Source: a bacterium | GTDB taxonomy: Bacteria > Actinomycetota > Acidimicrobiia > Spongiisociales > Spongiisociaceae | Assembly: GCA_028821575.1 (NCBI GenBank) | Contig: JAPPFW010000029.1 | Location: 216,814-256,532 of the forward strand | Direction: 5' to 3' | Length of the DNA: 39,719 bases | Part shown: piece after piece, positions 1-8,758 of the stretch | Layout: each line of letters starts with the position of its first letter | How positions within the stretch are numbered: the first letter of the stretch is position 1 | Program-made: the position numbers and the translations under genes | The notes under the pieces: model-generated | Told to the model about the DNA's origin: nothing | Seen by the model: the letters and a program-made list of their open reading frames with translations, nothing else | Database searches by the model: none

Positions 1-355
1 CAAACGAACCCACCGGAGCAGTTGCCCGACCCAACCCGTCGTAGCCCCAGCACTCGATGGAACTGTCGGAACCCAGCCCACAGGTATGGAGGCTACCGGC
101 CGACACCGCGGTGTAAACAGGCGGCGGGTTCGTGGTAGCGAACAGGTCGTCGGATCCGGCACTCTCCAGAAGGGTGACAGGTCGGCTTCCCATCCACCCT
201 GCGCTCGCCGCCGACCCGACCGTTGCAGGATCCGGTGCAGACCCGACACCGACAGCCAGTGACGCGTCGGCACCAGCCACCAGGGGCGAGACCACCAACA
301 GGACAAGCAGCACGAACAATCGAGGCCCGGTTCGGGTCGTCACCGAATCACGCAC
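1..355 (-). CDS. Secreted RCC1-repeat protein, N-terminal part only
   Basis: The minus strand is open from about 355 to the window edge, so only the first ~118 codons are present. The start has a short basic region and a strongly hydrophobic stretch (FVLLVLLVVSPLVAGADA), which reads as a signal peptide with an AxA cleavage site. After a Ser/Ala/Gly-rich linker comes YTAVSAGSLHTCGL followed by IECWGYDGLGRATAP. This is the hallmark of RCC1 (regulator of chromosome condensation 1) beta-propeller repeats as found in secreted bacterial proteins. GTG at 355 is chosen because GGTAGGG lies 8 bases upstream; GTG at 343 is an alternative. RCC1-like propellers in bacteria are usually extracellular binding modules; the ligand is unknown. 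More repeats are expected beyond base 1. Confidence 0.75.
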   Translation of the reverse strand, partial: MRDSVTTRTGPRLFVLLVLLVVSPLVAGADASLAVGVGSAPDPATVGSAASAGWMGSRPVTLLESAGSDDLFATTNPPPVYTAVSAGSLHTCGLGSDSSIECWGYDGLGRATAPVGSF

Positions 356-570
356 GACATCAACCCTACCGGCGTATCCCGGGCGGCTACGGAGCCTTGG
401 TATCCGGCCTTGAAGGCTGGGCCAACCCTGGCCCGAAGGTCGGAGAGGAACCTGTTTCGAATCTATGGGACGTGGAGAGCAGGCCCCGGAGACCGGAACC
501 TCCCACAGGTCAAGCTGATCGGCCGTTGCAGAACCGGATATCCCTTGGAACTACTCGTCTGGGAGCGCAA

Positions 571-1746
571 CTACCGCAAGACACCAATCACCGCCGCGTG
601 GTCGGCAGGGGCTTCTTCCTCGCCGTGGTCCGTTGCCATCGACGCGGCGATCAGGGCGATCATCAGAAGCACCACTCCGACTCCGGCCGCCGCCACCAGA
701 ACCTCATTCCTCGTGACTCGAAGGTTGGGGCGCGACGCCATCAAGGTCGCGAAGACGAGAGTGCCGATCGACACGAGGATGGCTATCAGTGGCGCGAACC
801 CGGAGAAGCGGAGCAGCAAGGAGCCGAAGGAAACCACGATCACCAGGATCAAGACCGTGGCGGTGACCGGGAACAGGAGCGCATCGCCAAGCCGCCGCCT
901 GACCGTCTCGGCATCCTCGGCCTCGTGCCCCGCCAAAGCGGCGGGCTGGGCCATGGCTTGGGCGATCCCTCCAGTCAGGGCACCCAATAACGCCGAGGCC
1001 GCCACCATGCCGATGACCATCATCGGACCGATGGCTACCAGTTTGGTGCCGGAGAGGGACGCCTCAGCCGTGGCGAACACGACACCACCCAATCCGAAAC
1101 CGAGGACCAACCCCACGAAACCTCCGGAGAACACCGATCCGAGCGTCGTGGTGCCGGTCTGGTAAGCCGGCGACCGGAACCTGCCTGCGCCACGGGCTGC
1201 CAGCGTGATGATGGCCCCCGCGGCCGCCCAGATCGCACCGGTTGCTGCCACAGAGGTCCATGTGACCTCGACTGCCGGACCGCCCGATATGGTGGTTTGG
1301 GAGATCCGACCGAGGATGAGGGGCGCCTCGGCGACCAGCGTGAGAAGCCCCAGGACCGCACCGACGGCAGCGCCTGTCCCGGCACCGAGGCGGATCCGGT
1401 CTCCCAGCGCGGCCGGCTCGACAGGCTCGGCCTCCTCCTCCTCCTCCTCGATGATCTCGACCGGGGCCACCGCAACTTCCGCAATCACCGGTTCCGGGTC
1501 GGGGGCCACCGCCACCGGTTCGGGTTCGGGCGCAGGAGCAACCGCCGGGGGCGCGGGGGAGACCGCCGGACTCGCCGTCACCGTAGCGGTCGCCGTGGCG
1601 ATCCCACCGCCTCCGGACCACGCGTCGAGAACCTCCTCCAGCGCGACACCCTGCGCCTGGGCACGGGCTGCCGCTGATCGCTCCACCAGGTGTTCGGGCG
1701 CACCGCCGAGGAGTTCACCGATCGTCGAGAGTCGCGGGTCGGACAT
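571..1746 (-). CDS. Multi-pass membrane protein with Pro/Ala/Glu-rich linker
   Basis: A 391-residue protein of unknown function. Residues 1-45 form a soluble helical segment (RLSTIGELLGGAPEHLVERS). This is followed by a low-complexity Ala/Pro/Val linker with AP and EPEP repeats, and by a run of acidic residues (IIEEEEEEAEP) at about 99-108. From ~115 onwards there are about seven hydrophobic segments, and the protein ends with a short polar tail. The layout (small cytoplasmic head, disordered linker, membrane bundle) is seen; no family is recognised. The small N-terminal helix followed by an Ala/Pro linker is reminiscent of actinobacterial helix-hairpin or E3-binding-type heads, but I cannot support that assignment. 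It lies in the same orientation as the 43-residue membrane protein upstream and may be cotranscribed. Confidence 0.7.
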   Translation of the reverse strand: MSDPRLSTIGELLGGAPEHLVERSAAARAQAQGVALEEVLDAWSGGGGIATATATVTASPAVSPAPPAVAPAPEPEPVAVAPDPEPVIAEVAVAPVEIIEEEEEEAEPVEPAALGDRIRLGAGTGAAVGAVLGLLTLVAEAPLILGRISQTTISGGPAVEVTWTSVAATGAIWAAAGAIITLAARGAGRFRSPAYQTGTTTLGSVFSGGFVGLVLGFGLGGVVFATAEASLSGTKLVAIGPMMVIGMVAASALLGALTGGIAQAMAQPAALAGHEAEDAETVRRRLGDALLFPVTATVLILVIVVSFGSLLLRFSGFAPLIAILVSIGTLVFATLMASRPNLRVTRNEVLVAAAGVGVVLLMIALIAASMATDHGEEEAPADHAAVIGVLR

Positions 1747-1843
1747 CGCCCGAGATGTTAGCCGGGACGCAGAGGCACCAACCCGGCGCGGGACTTCGTA
1801 TGGTCGGCACTTCGTTCAGGATGGAGCTAGCCCTCCTGGGCGA

Positions 1844-1975
1844 TCAGGAACGGTCCTCCTGCTCACGCGATCGGTGGCGAGTCCTCGCGCGGCGTTCCGC
1901 CCAGAAGATCAGCAGTAGGCCGACGAACGCCACGCCGAAGCCCACGATGTAGTCGTATGGATGATGTGCCAGCAT
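1844..1975 (-). CDS. 43-residue single-pass membrane protein
   Basis: A short minus-strand frame translates as MLAHHPYDYIVGFGVAFVGL, then LLIFWAERRARTRHRSREQE and DRS. It has one clear transmembrane helix (about residues 10-25) followed by an Arg-rich cytoplasmic tail, the positive-inside arrangement expected for N-out/C-in topology. It lies 97 bases upstream of the larger membrane protein in the same direction. ATG at 1975 is taken as the start; TTG nine bases upstream is possible. Function is unknown. Confidence rests on the well-formed helix and charge pattern rather than homology. Confidence 0.55.
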   Translation of the reverse strand: MLAHHPYDYIVGFGVAFVGLLLIFWAERRARTRHRSREQEDRS

Positions 1976-2216
1976 CGCCCTCAAATCTGTCGGAGGCCAC
2001 TGCGACCGACTCGGCGCAACCCGATCTCGACGACAAGCTTAGGAAGCCTGCCCCGCTAAGCACCCCACCACGAGGCCGGGTGTTCCGATGCGGCAATTCA
2101 TGCGCCGCGTCCGTTGGCCGCCTGCCCGGGTTCGGCGGGAACGATTCCGAACGCTATGGCGTTGAACAGGGATAGAATGATCAACAACCGGGCCCGATGA
2201 GTAGGACTGGCAAACC

Positions 2217-2861
2217 ATGAGACGATTGCTACGCGCCCTAGCCTCGGCAGCGGCGCTCGCCGCGCTCCTCTCGGCCTGCGGCGGCGGAGGCAACCCGGAT
2301 ACGATCACATACCGCGATGCGGAGGACCGGTCGCTCTTCGAGTTGCCCAACGACTGGCATCTGTATCGCGCCGACGAACTCGTCCAGGTCGCGCCCGTAC
2401 CGTTCCTCCCCGACACGGGAGGCAACATCGTTTCCTTCGTCGCCTTCGACGGCGCCGCAGGTCGGAACCTTGGGAACGTCGCCCTGGACGCGGCCGCATC
2501 CGAGTTCCCGGTCGGTGCGCAGATCATCCGCCGGATAAGCGACACAGAGAGAAACGACATCTCGAACCGGTCGATGGCCCTGTCGGCCTACAACGCATAC
2601 ACCGCGGGGCTGGGGGTCGAGATGCTCAACCTGGTCGATGATCCGTCCTTCGACCGGAACTACGACGGCATCCGAGGCTACCTGGGGGTGACGTTGCAGG
2701 ACGGCAGCCTGGAAGGGGTCATCTACGTGCGGGCCGTTCATAATCCGGACATGACGGAGTTGTACTCGATGGCAGCCGGCTGCTCGCTGGATTGTTTCAC
2801 GAGAGAGCGGGACGTGATAGAAGAGGCTGTCAACTCCTGGGTCGTCAACACGAGAAGGTAG
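2217..2861 (+). CDS. Lipoprotein of unknown function
   Basis: A 214-residue protein with a typical lipoprotein signal: MRRLLRALAS, a hydrophobic Ala/Leu core and the lipobox LSAC with Cys21, followed by a Gly-rich spacer. The mature part starts ITYRDAEDRSLFELPNDWHL, which resembles actinobacterial lipoproteins that carry a PsbP/LpqN-like 'FELP.DW' beta-sandwich; this family link is tentative. Two Cys near the C-terminus (CSLDC, around 190) may form a disulphide. The stop codon is only 7 bases before the FtsH-like gene, so the two are almost certainly one operon and the lipoprotein may be a partner or substrate of that membrane protease (inference). Confidence 0.75.
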   Translation: MRRLLRALASAAALAALLSACGGGGNPDTITYRDAEDRSLFELPNDWHLYRADELVQVAPVPFLPDTGGNIVSFVAFDGAAGRNLGNVALDAAASEFPVGAQIIRRISDTERNDISNRSMALSAYNAYTAGLGVEMLNLVDDPSFDRNYDGIRGYLGVTLQDGSLEGVIYVRAVHNPDMTELYSMAAGCSLDCFTRERDVIEEAVNSWVVNTRR

Positions 2862-2868
2862 GCACACG

Positions 2869-5157
2869 ATGAAAGCCGACGTCAGGCGCCGCTCTCCCAC
2901 CTGGGACCGTATGAAGTTCATCGTGCTGATCCTGTTCTTCCTGGGCGTCAGTGTCAGCGCCAAGGTGAATGCTCCGTTCACGACCTTCGCCCAGGCGCTC
3001 CAGGATACGTGGAACGAGACCTTCGGCCGGATCCTGATAGTCGCCCTGCCGGTGGAGATCCTGCGCCAGATCCATTATTACGTGTCCGAGAAGGTCGGCT
3101 CGTACAACCGCTTCTGGTCGCAGGGGTTCTTCGGTGGGATGGAACGGCAGGCACACCGGCGATTCAAGCCGTGGACGCGCTTCCGGTTGGGCCGTTACAT
3201 CCGGATCATGGTCTTCCTGCTGATCCTGGGGGCGGTGGTCGACTACTTCGTCGCCGATGTGAGCAGTCCGATCGAGGCGTTAGTCCAGCTGCCGCGCATC
3301 CTGGCTCGCAACCTGCAGCAGTTCATCATGTTCCTGTTCTACCCCCTGTTCCTGATCCTCCAGTTCGGGGCACTGTTCTGGTTCCTGTCCCGGGGTGGCG
3401 TGGATACGGTCATGCCGGAGGAGATAGAGACCCGCTACTCGGACGTGTGGGGCCAGGACCATGTGCTCGATCTGGTGCAGGAGAACGTCGGGTTCCTCGA
3501 GAGGCCGGACGAGATCGAGGCCAAGGGCGGTTACATCCCGGGAGGGATCCTGCTCTGGGGACCGCCCGGAACAGGCAAGACCCTAATCGCCGAGGCCACC
3601 GCCGGGGAGGTCGGCATCCCGTTCGTGTTCGTCGAACCGGGCGCCTTCGTCAACATGTTCATGGGCGTGGGCATCCTCAAGGTCAAGGGCCTGTTCCGTA
3701 AGCTGCGCAAACTGGCCCTGCGCCACGGTGGGGTGATCGTGTTCTTCGACGAGGCCGATGCCCTCGGAAGCCGCGGTGGCCTCGCCCAGGGTGGCGGACC
3801 GCCCCAACCCGCCCACCCCCTGTCGGACATCGCGGGATGCAACGGCCCGTCCTACCTCAGCGCGCAGTCGATGAGCATCATCGAAGACGGATACTCGGTG
3901 GCGGGACCGTCGCCGGCCGAGTCCGACAACCCGGGCCCGGGAACCCTCCTCGACCGCATCATCGTGGGTGGCGGAATGGGTGGAGGTGGTATGGGTACTC
4001 TCCAGGCGCTGCTTACCGAGATATCCGGACTTCAGAAGCCCAGGGGCATCAGCAACAAGTTCCGGAAGATGCTGGGTATGAAGCCCAAGCCTCCCCCCAA
4101 GTACCGGATCTTCATCATGATGGCCACCAACCTGCCCAGCGTGCTGGATCCGGCGCTGCTGCGGCCAGGCCGGATAGACCGGATCTACAAGGTGGGCTAC
4201 CCGACCAAAGAGGGCCGGAAGCGGACCTTCGAGGGCTACCTGGCCAAGGTGGAACACAGCCTGACGAAACATCAGATCGACGAGTTGGCAGCCAAGACGC
4301 CTTACTACTCGGGCGCCAAGGTAAAGGACCTGGTGAACGAGGCTCTGATCCTGGCCAAGCGGGATGACCGTGACAAGATCCGGTGGGAGGACATCTGGAA
4401 GGCCAAGACGCTGAAGGAGATGGGTCCGGCGGAGGGTTTCGAGTACGTGGAGCGCGAGGAGTTTGCGGTAGCCATCCACGAGGCCAGCCATGCGGTGGCA
4501 GCCCACCTGCTCAAGGCCCACCACAACATCGATGTCGCCACGATCGAGAGGCGGGGCGACGTTGGCGGGTTCGTCTCCTATATCGCCCTCGAGGACCGCT
4601 TCGTGCAGTGGAAGACGGAGTTGGAGGTGGACATCAAGGTCTCTCTCGCCAGCCTCGCTGGGGAACGGATGTTCTTCGATGGCGACAACTCGATGGGGGT
4701 GGGCGGCGACCTACGCAACGGCACCACCATCGCCAGCCGCATGATCGGGGTGTGGGGTATGGGCGAGAACCTGGCATCGAGCGCGGGCTTGCCCCAACAC
4801 GCGCTCGATCAACCACCCGATCCCACGGGTGAAATCGCGAAAGGCATGAACTCCCAGGTCGAACGCAGACTCCGGCGTCTCTACGACGAGGTCTACGGGA
4901 TGATCGAAGAGCACCAGAGCGCGGTGTTCAACGTGGCAGTGCGCCTGCAGCAGAAGAAGACCATCTCGGGGGATGAGGTGGCCCGCATAATCGGCGTCGA
5001 GGCGGGAGCGGTCACCAAGAGGAAGCCGGTCGGCTTTGCGGCGGTGAGCGTCGACGACTACCGCCACACCCTCGGGCCGGGAGGGGGCTCGAATGGGCCG
5101 GGAATAGGGTCGGATGGGCCCGGGATGGGCTCGACGGACTGGCCGAGCCCGAGGTAA
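2869..5157 (+). CDS. FtsH-like membrane AAA+ zinc metalloprotease with insertion
   Basis: A 762-residue membrane-bound ATP-dependent protease-like protein. Hydrophobic segments lie near residues 15-32, 111-129 and 152-174. The AAA+ module has Walker A GPPGTGKT (231-238), a pore-loop-like FVNMFMGVG, Walker B VIVFFDE (289-295) and the second region of homology with both arginines (LLRPGRIDR, 430-438). The M41 peptidase domain has HEASH (537-541, normally HEAGH) and the expected third zinc ligand Asp614 in GVGGDLRNGT, so it looks catalytically competent. It differs from housekeeping FtsH in having three or more membrane helices, a ~55-residue Gly/Pro/Ser-rich insertion (about 300-365) between Walker B and the sensor region, a second short insertion before the SRH, and a Gly-rich tail. 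Probably a paralogous FtsH clade that degrades membrane or secretory proteins. Start ATG follows AAGGTAGG. Confidence 0.88.
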   Translation: MKADVRRRSPTWDRMKFIVLILFFLGVSVSAKVNAPFTTFAQALQDTWNETFGRILIVALPVEILRQIHYYVSEKVGSYNRFWSQGFFGGMERQAHRRFKPWTRFRLGRYIRIMVFLLILGAVVDYFVADVSSPIEALVQLPRILARNLQQFIMFLFYPLFLILQFGALFWFLSRGGVDTVMPEEIETRYSDVWGQDHVLDLVQENVGFLERPDEIEAKGGYIPGGILLWGPPGTGKTLIAEATAGEVGIPFVFVEPGAFVNMFMGVGILKVKGLFRKLRKLALRHGGVIVFFDEADALGSRGGLAQGGGPPQPAHPLSDIAGCNGPSYLSAQSMSIIEDGYSVAGPSPAESDNPGPGTLLDRIIVGGGMGGGGMGTLQALLTEISGLQKPRGISNKFRKMLGMKPKPPPKYRIFIMMATNLPSVLDPALLRPGRIDRIYKVGYPTKEGRKRTFEGYLAKVEHSLTKHQIDELAAKTPYYSGAKVKDLVNEALILAKRDDRDKIRWEDIWKAKTLKEMGPAEGFEYVEREEFAVAIHEASHAVAAHLLKAHHNIDVATIERRGDVGGFVSYIALEDRFVQWKTELEVDIKVSLASLAGERMFFDGDNSMGVGGDLRNGTTIASRMIGVWGMGENLASSAGLPQHALDQPPDPTGEIAKGMNSQVERRLRRLYDEVYGMIEEHQSAVFNVAVRLQQKKTISGDEVARIIGVEAGAVTKRKPVGFAAVSVDDYRHTLGPGGGSNGPGIGSDGPGMGSTDWPSPR

Positions 5158-5175
5158 AGAGTTGGGAACGACCGC

Positions 5176-8100
5176 CTACGGGTTGGTTGCGGAGCCGACG
5201 GCGGCTCGCGACTCCACTGCAACCAGGCGGTCCCCACCGCCGAGCGGATAATCCGTGGCCGTTATGACCCCGTCCAGACCCTCGGAGATGTACCGCGCCA
5301 GCGCCTGCCGGTAGCTGACGCCCAGATTCGTGAACGGAAGGCCCGCCAACGGGTAACACTCGCCTCCGAGGGCTAGGAAGTCGAGGGTGGCGATAACGAC
5401 CGGCGCGCCGGGGACCACCTCTCCGTTCGCAACGATGACGGTTCCATCGTCCAGAACCACGTCCTGCACCCGCGCTCCCGGGTCGCCGACGAGGGAGCAG
5501 TCGCGGTCTCTGGCAATCTCGCGGGCCGCGGCGGCCGGATCGTACTTGACCCTGAATCCCGAGATCTGCGGGAAATGGTCACCGGCGTCCGGTACCCGGT
5601 CGAGCGCTTGCTCGAGGAGGACGAGGAACACCTCCCGCGGGACGTAACCCACCGCCACGAAGCTGTCGAAGGGGGCGATGTCCCAGGTGGTGGCGATGGT
5701 TATGTCCCCGGCGGGTATCACCGAGTTGTTGCGGATACTACCTGCGTGCTGGATGGCGACATCCGGCGGATCACTCCCGAAGGCCTCCGCGAGTTGGGTG
5801 GCCGAGTTGAGCAGCGCGTCGGCCATCAGATTGCCGGCGTTGGTAGCGGCCGTACCTAGCAGCGAGATGCGACCGTCGAGTTCCACCTCCGTGACAGCTA
5901 TGGCCTGGGCATCGAAACGGCCGACTGCGGTTGCCAGGGGAACCACCACCTCGGCCTGAATACCGGGATCGGGCGGCACATCGAGTCCCACACCCACGGA
6001 ACGTCCCTCAGCAGCCAGCACATTCCCTTGGGCATCGAAGGTGACCCTCAACTCTCCGATGCACCGGTACCAGCCCGGGACCGCCACCAACGGGACCTCC
6101 CTCCCGGAACCGTCCTCCAGCCAGATCGGGTACGGTGCGACCGCCTCCACCTGTTGGAGGCAACTGTCCCCCTCGTTGCGCAGGAGGTAGTTGCCGCCAC
6201 CGGACACGACCACGTCCACCCCTGAGAGGCTCCCGGCGAACCGGGCTTCCTCGAAGAGGTCTTGGAGATTGGCAACCAGGAGGATCTTGTCAATGCCAAG
6301 CTCCTCCAGGCGGGCAACCTCCGACTGGACGGCTGGAAAGATCCTGGAGGCTCTGGCGTTGCGGGGGCTCGAGATATCGGGCAGCGCCGATGTGACGACG
6401 CCGATAACTCCGATCCGTTCGCCACCGGCATCGACTACTGCGCTACGGCTGATCAGACCGCGGTCCACCAGGGACTGGAGCACCGGCTCCTGCGATACGT
6501 CCAGATTGGCGGCGAGGAACGGGATGGTCGGCGCGAACCCTTCGATGAGCCGGCCCGCCACCTCCGGGCCCAGATTGAAGTCACCACTGCCGAGCGCGAT
6601 CGCGTCGTATATGCCGCTCAGGGCGATCGAGTCGTAGAGGGGACCTTCTCGCGCCAGGGAGACCTCGAGTTCGGGAGAAGCCCGTATGTTGCCACCCGAA
6701 CCGAGTGTTACGGGTCCGTCGCCCTGGGCGCCGTCCTGTAGCTGCCTCATAACGGTGACGAACCGTGCGGCGCCGGGAGCCAGCCCCTCGTCGGGGAGGA
6801 GCCTCGACTCGCCGGCGCTGCTGTGGAGGATCGTGAGCACGAACCCGTCGGCGTCCTCGACCCGGAGTTCCTCCTCACTTGCCACTGCCAAGGGCAGCCC
6901 CGCGCCGGCGGTTCCGTCGGTCGGCGTGTAACCGCACCCGAGGGCGATGGTCCTGACCGGCAGGGGCTGGTAAACATCGACCAGAGAGACCTCGTTGGCG
7001 CGAATCTGCACCAGGTGCCTTCCATCCCCGACCGGAGTCACCGTCACCAGGTCGGACTCGTTCTCCGGAGGGACGGGCCATATGAAGTTGTGGTCGCCAG
7101 TGGTCAGGTTCCAGACGGCCACGCCGGTGCCATCGAGTTCGGCAACGTACAGCATCGAGTCGTCGTCGTGCCAGCCTGTCACACCGGAAGTCGGTATGAA
7201 CCGGTCGATTCCCGATGGGCCCACCACGCCCTCCCCCTGCTCGTCCAGCAGGTAGTACGTGAGCACCGCCGACCTGGCACCGGTCTCCGGATCCTGCTCG
7301 ACCAGTGACACCAGGGCCCGGGCGCCGGATGGGCTCCGGTAGCCTTCGACCGCGATCAGTTCCTGGCCGGACGGGGAGCGCCCCAGGGGCCGGGTCCAGA
7401 CCACCGACCCCTCGACCGGATCGACTGCGTGGATTGCGAACGAGTCGAAGCCGCCCTGCGTCACGGTTCCGGCAATCAGAAGGAGGTTGCCCACGGAACT
7501 CAGGGCAGTCTCGAAGCCGGTCACCAGCACCCGCATCGGACCGGTGGGACTCTCGACGGGCACCGGACCGGGATCGATGGGGATCGACACTCGGTCGGTC
7601 AACCTGACCAGGGCCGGAGCCTCCCCGGCTGCAACCGCGTAGAGATCCGCCTCGAGAGCCACGGCGCGGACCCCCTCCACTCCACCAAACGGTACCCACG
7701 ACGCGGCCAGCGGGGAGTGCCAGTACATCCCGCCGTCGAGGACGACCGGACCGCCGGACGGATCCGGCGAGGCGGTGCCCGGAAGCTCCGCAGGCCGAAC
7801 GACCCGCAGCCTCGTCTCGGGAACGATGCCGACTATGCCCCGCAGAGGGTCCTCGGGAAGGCCCGTGAGTTCGACCTCCAACTCGAACGCAACTCCTGCC
7901 CGCCTGCCGGCCATCCGCAGTGACTCCCCGGGCGCCAGTCCTGTCAGCAGGCTCAACAGTGCCTCGCGCGAGTTCGTCGGAACGCCGTCCACCGACGTTA
8001 TGACATCGCCCGCCCGGAGCACGCCGAACGCCTTGGTTCCCTCGAACACCTGCAGAACCCTGACTCCGTCCCCGACCCCAACGAAGCACCCGCCGGCGTC

Positions 8101-8262
8101 GGGAAACAGCGTGGCCATGTCGGTGGGGTTGACCCAGTCGGGCACGACCTCCGAGGGAAGGTCGAAGGTCGGGGACTCGGGGACGGATTCGGAACAAGCC
8201 CATCCGATAATCGCGAGCAGGATGAGCGAGACAAGAGCCCGGAAGCGCCAAATCACCCTCAT
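5176..8262 (-). CDS. Lipoprotein: PDZ + propeller + inactive 5'-nucleotidase fold
   Basis: A 1028-residue exported protein with a signal ending in Cys23 (GWAC). Residues ~51-136 read as a PDZ domain (GVRVLQVFEGTKAFGVLRAG, then DVITSVDG). Residues ~150-460 are beta-rich with PQQ/propeller-like strands. From 475 on, the sequence follows the UshA/NtE-type 5'-nucleotidase metallophosphatase domain, and ~790-1000 follow its C-terminal substrate domain (IQHAGSIRNN with Arg844; FPQISGFRVKYD). All metal positions are changed: the NDHHG site reads HSSAG (480-484), GGD reads GGN (N525), GNHEFD reads GSGDFN (558-563), THMG reads NLQD (665-668) and GGH reads GGG (688-690). I therefore infer a non-catalytic scaffold or nucleotide/ligand-binding protein. 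It is convergent with the FtsH-like gene, 18 bases apart. The frame is fully intact, so it is not a decaying gene. Confidence 0.85.
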   Translation of the reverse strand: MRVIWRFRALVSLILLAIIGWACSESVPESPTFDLPSEVVPDWVNPTDMATLFPDAGGCFVGVGDGVRVLQVFEGTKAFGVLRAGDVITSVDGVPTNSREALLSLLTGLAPGESLRMAGRRAGVAFELEVELTGLPEDPLRGIVGIVPETRLRVVRPAELPGTASPDPSGGPVVLDGGMYWHSPLAASWVPFGGVEGVRAVALEADLYAVAAGEAPALVRLTDRVSIPIDPGPVPVESPTGPMRVLVTGFETALSSVGNLLLIAGTVTQGGFDSFAIHAVDPVEGSVVWTRPLGRSPSGQELIAVEGYRSPSGARALVSLVEQDPETGARSAVLTYYLLDEQGEGVVGPSGIDRFIPTSGVTGWHDDDSMLYVAELDGTGVAVWNLTTGDHNFIWPVPPENESDLVTVTPVGDGRHLVQIRANEVSLVDVYQPLPVRTIALGCGYTPTDGTAGAGLPLAVASEEELRVEDADGFVLTILHSSAGESRLLPDEGLAPGAARFVTVMRQLQDGAQGDGPVTLGSGGNIRASPELEVSLAREGPLYDSIALSGIYDAIALGSGDFNLGPEVAGRLIEGFAPTIPFLAANLDVSQEPVLQSLVDRGLISRSAVVDAGGERIGVIGVVTSALPDISSPRNARASRIFPAVQSEVARLEELGIDKILLVANLQDLFEEARFAGSLSGVDVVVSGGGNYLLRNEGDSCLQQVEAVAPYPIWLEDGSGREVPLVAVPGWYRCIGELRVTFDAQGNVLAAEGRSVGVGLDVPPDPGIQAEVVVPLATAVGRFDAQAIAVTEVELDGRISLLGTAATNAGNLMADALLNSATQLAEAFGSDPPDVAIQHAGSIRNNSVIPAGDITIATTWDIAPFDSFVAVGYVPREVFLVLLEQALDRVPDAGDHFPQISGFRVKYDPAAAAREIARDRDCSLVGDPGARVQDVVLDDGTVIVANGEVVPGAPVVIATLDFLALGGECYPLAGLPFTNLGVSYRQALARYISEGLDGVITATDYPLGGGDRLVAVESRAAVGSATNP

Positions 8263-8323
8263 AGGCTACGTCATGTCGCGTCGTAACGTCTGAAGCCCGT
8301 GCGAGCCGATGGAGAGTACTCCT

Positions 8324-8758
8324 TCAGTCGTCGGCGACCAGGTCATCCACCGCGAATACATAGTCGGCGACCGGACGGCCACCCACCAGATGCTCCTCGA
8401 TGATGCGGTCCATAACCTCCGCCGATACCGAGTGGTACCAGACCCCGTCGGGGTACACCACCGCGATGGGACCCTGCTCGCATACCCGGAGACAATCCAC
8501 CTTCGACCTGAGGACGGTTCCCGTTCCGGGAGCGGCCGGTACGGGAGGCCGGTCGAAGTTGCCCCGCCAGTGAGGTGGCGCCGAGGCCAGGTTGAGTGCC
8601 TTGGTAGCCGACTTGAGTTGTCTCCAGGCGGCCAGGCCCTCCTCGTACGTCGAGCATCGGGGGTTCCGCTGCTGAGCGCACAGGAATATGTGGCGCTGGA
8701 TGCCTCCGATCGACAAGCCTTGCGCGATTCTGTGCAGACGTTCCAGCCGTTCTGTCAT
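8324..8758 (-). CDS. Thioredoxin-like [2Fe-2S] ferredoxin
   Basis: A 144-residue protein with four cysteines in the spacing of the thioredoxin-fold ferredoxins (Aquifex Fd4 / NuoE-like family): Cys27 and Cys35 in [11 protein letters not shown], then Cys89 and Cys93 in [10 protein letters not shown]. The C-terminal part has the usual [16 protein letters not shown] strand pattern. These proteins carry one [2Fe-2S] cluster and act as soluble electron carriers. Its ATG overlaps the selD stop codon (ATGA, 8755-8758), so the two genes are translationally coupled; a role in selenium or redox metabolism next to SelD is plausible but inferred. Confidence 0.85.
   Translation of the reverse strand: MTERLERLHRIAQGLSIGGIQRHIFLCAQQRNPRCSTYEEGLAAWRQLKSATKALNLASAPPHWRGNFDRPPVPAAPGTGTVLRSKVDCLRVCEQGPIAVVYPDGVWYHSVSAEVMDRIIEEHLVGGRPVADYVFAVDDLVADD

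Noticed and set aside
410..1165. Long open frames on the plus strand opposite the membrane gene at 571-1746
   Set aside because: Composition is Arg/Pro/Ser-rich as expected of antisense frames in high-GC DNA, whereas the minus frame has clean membrane helices.
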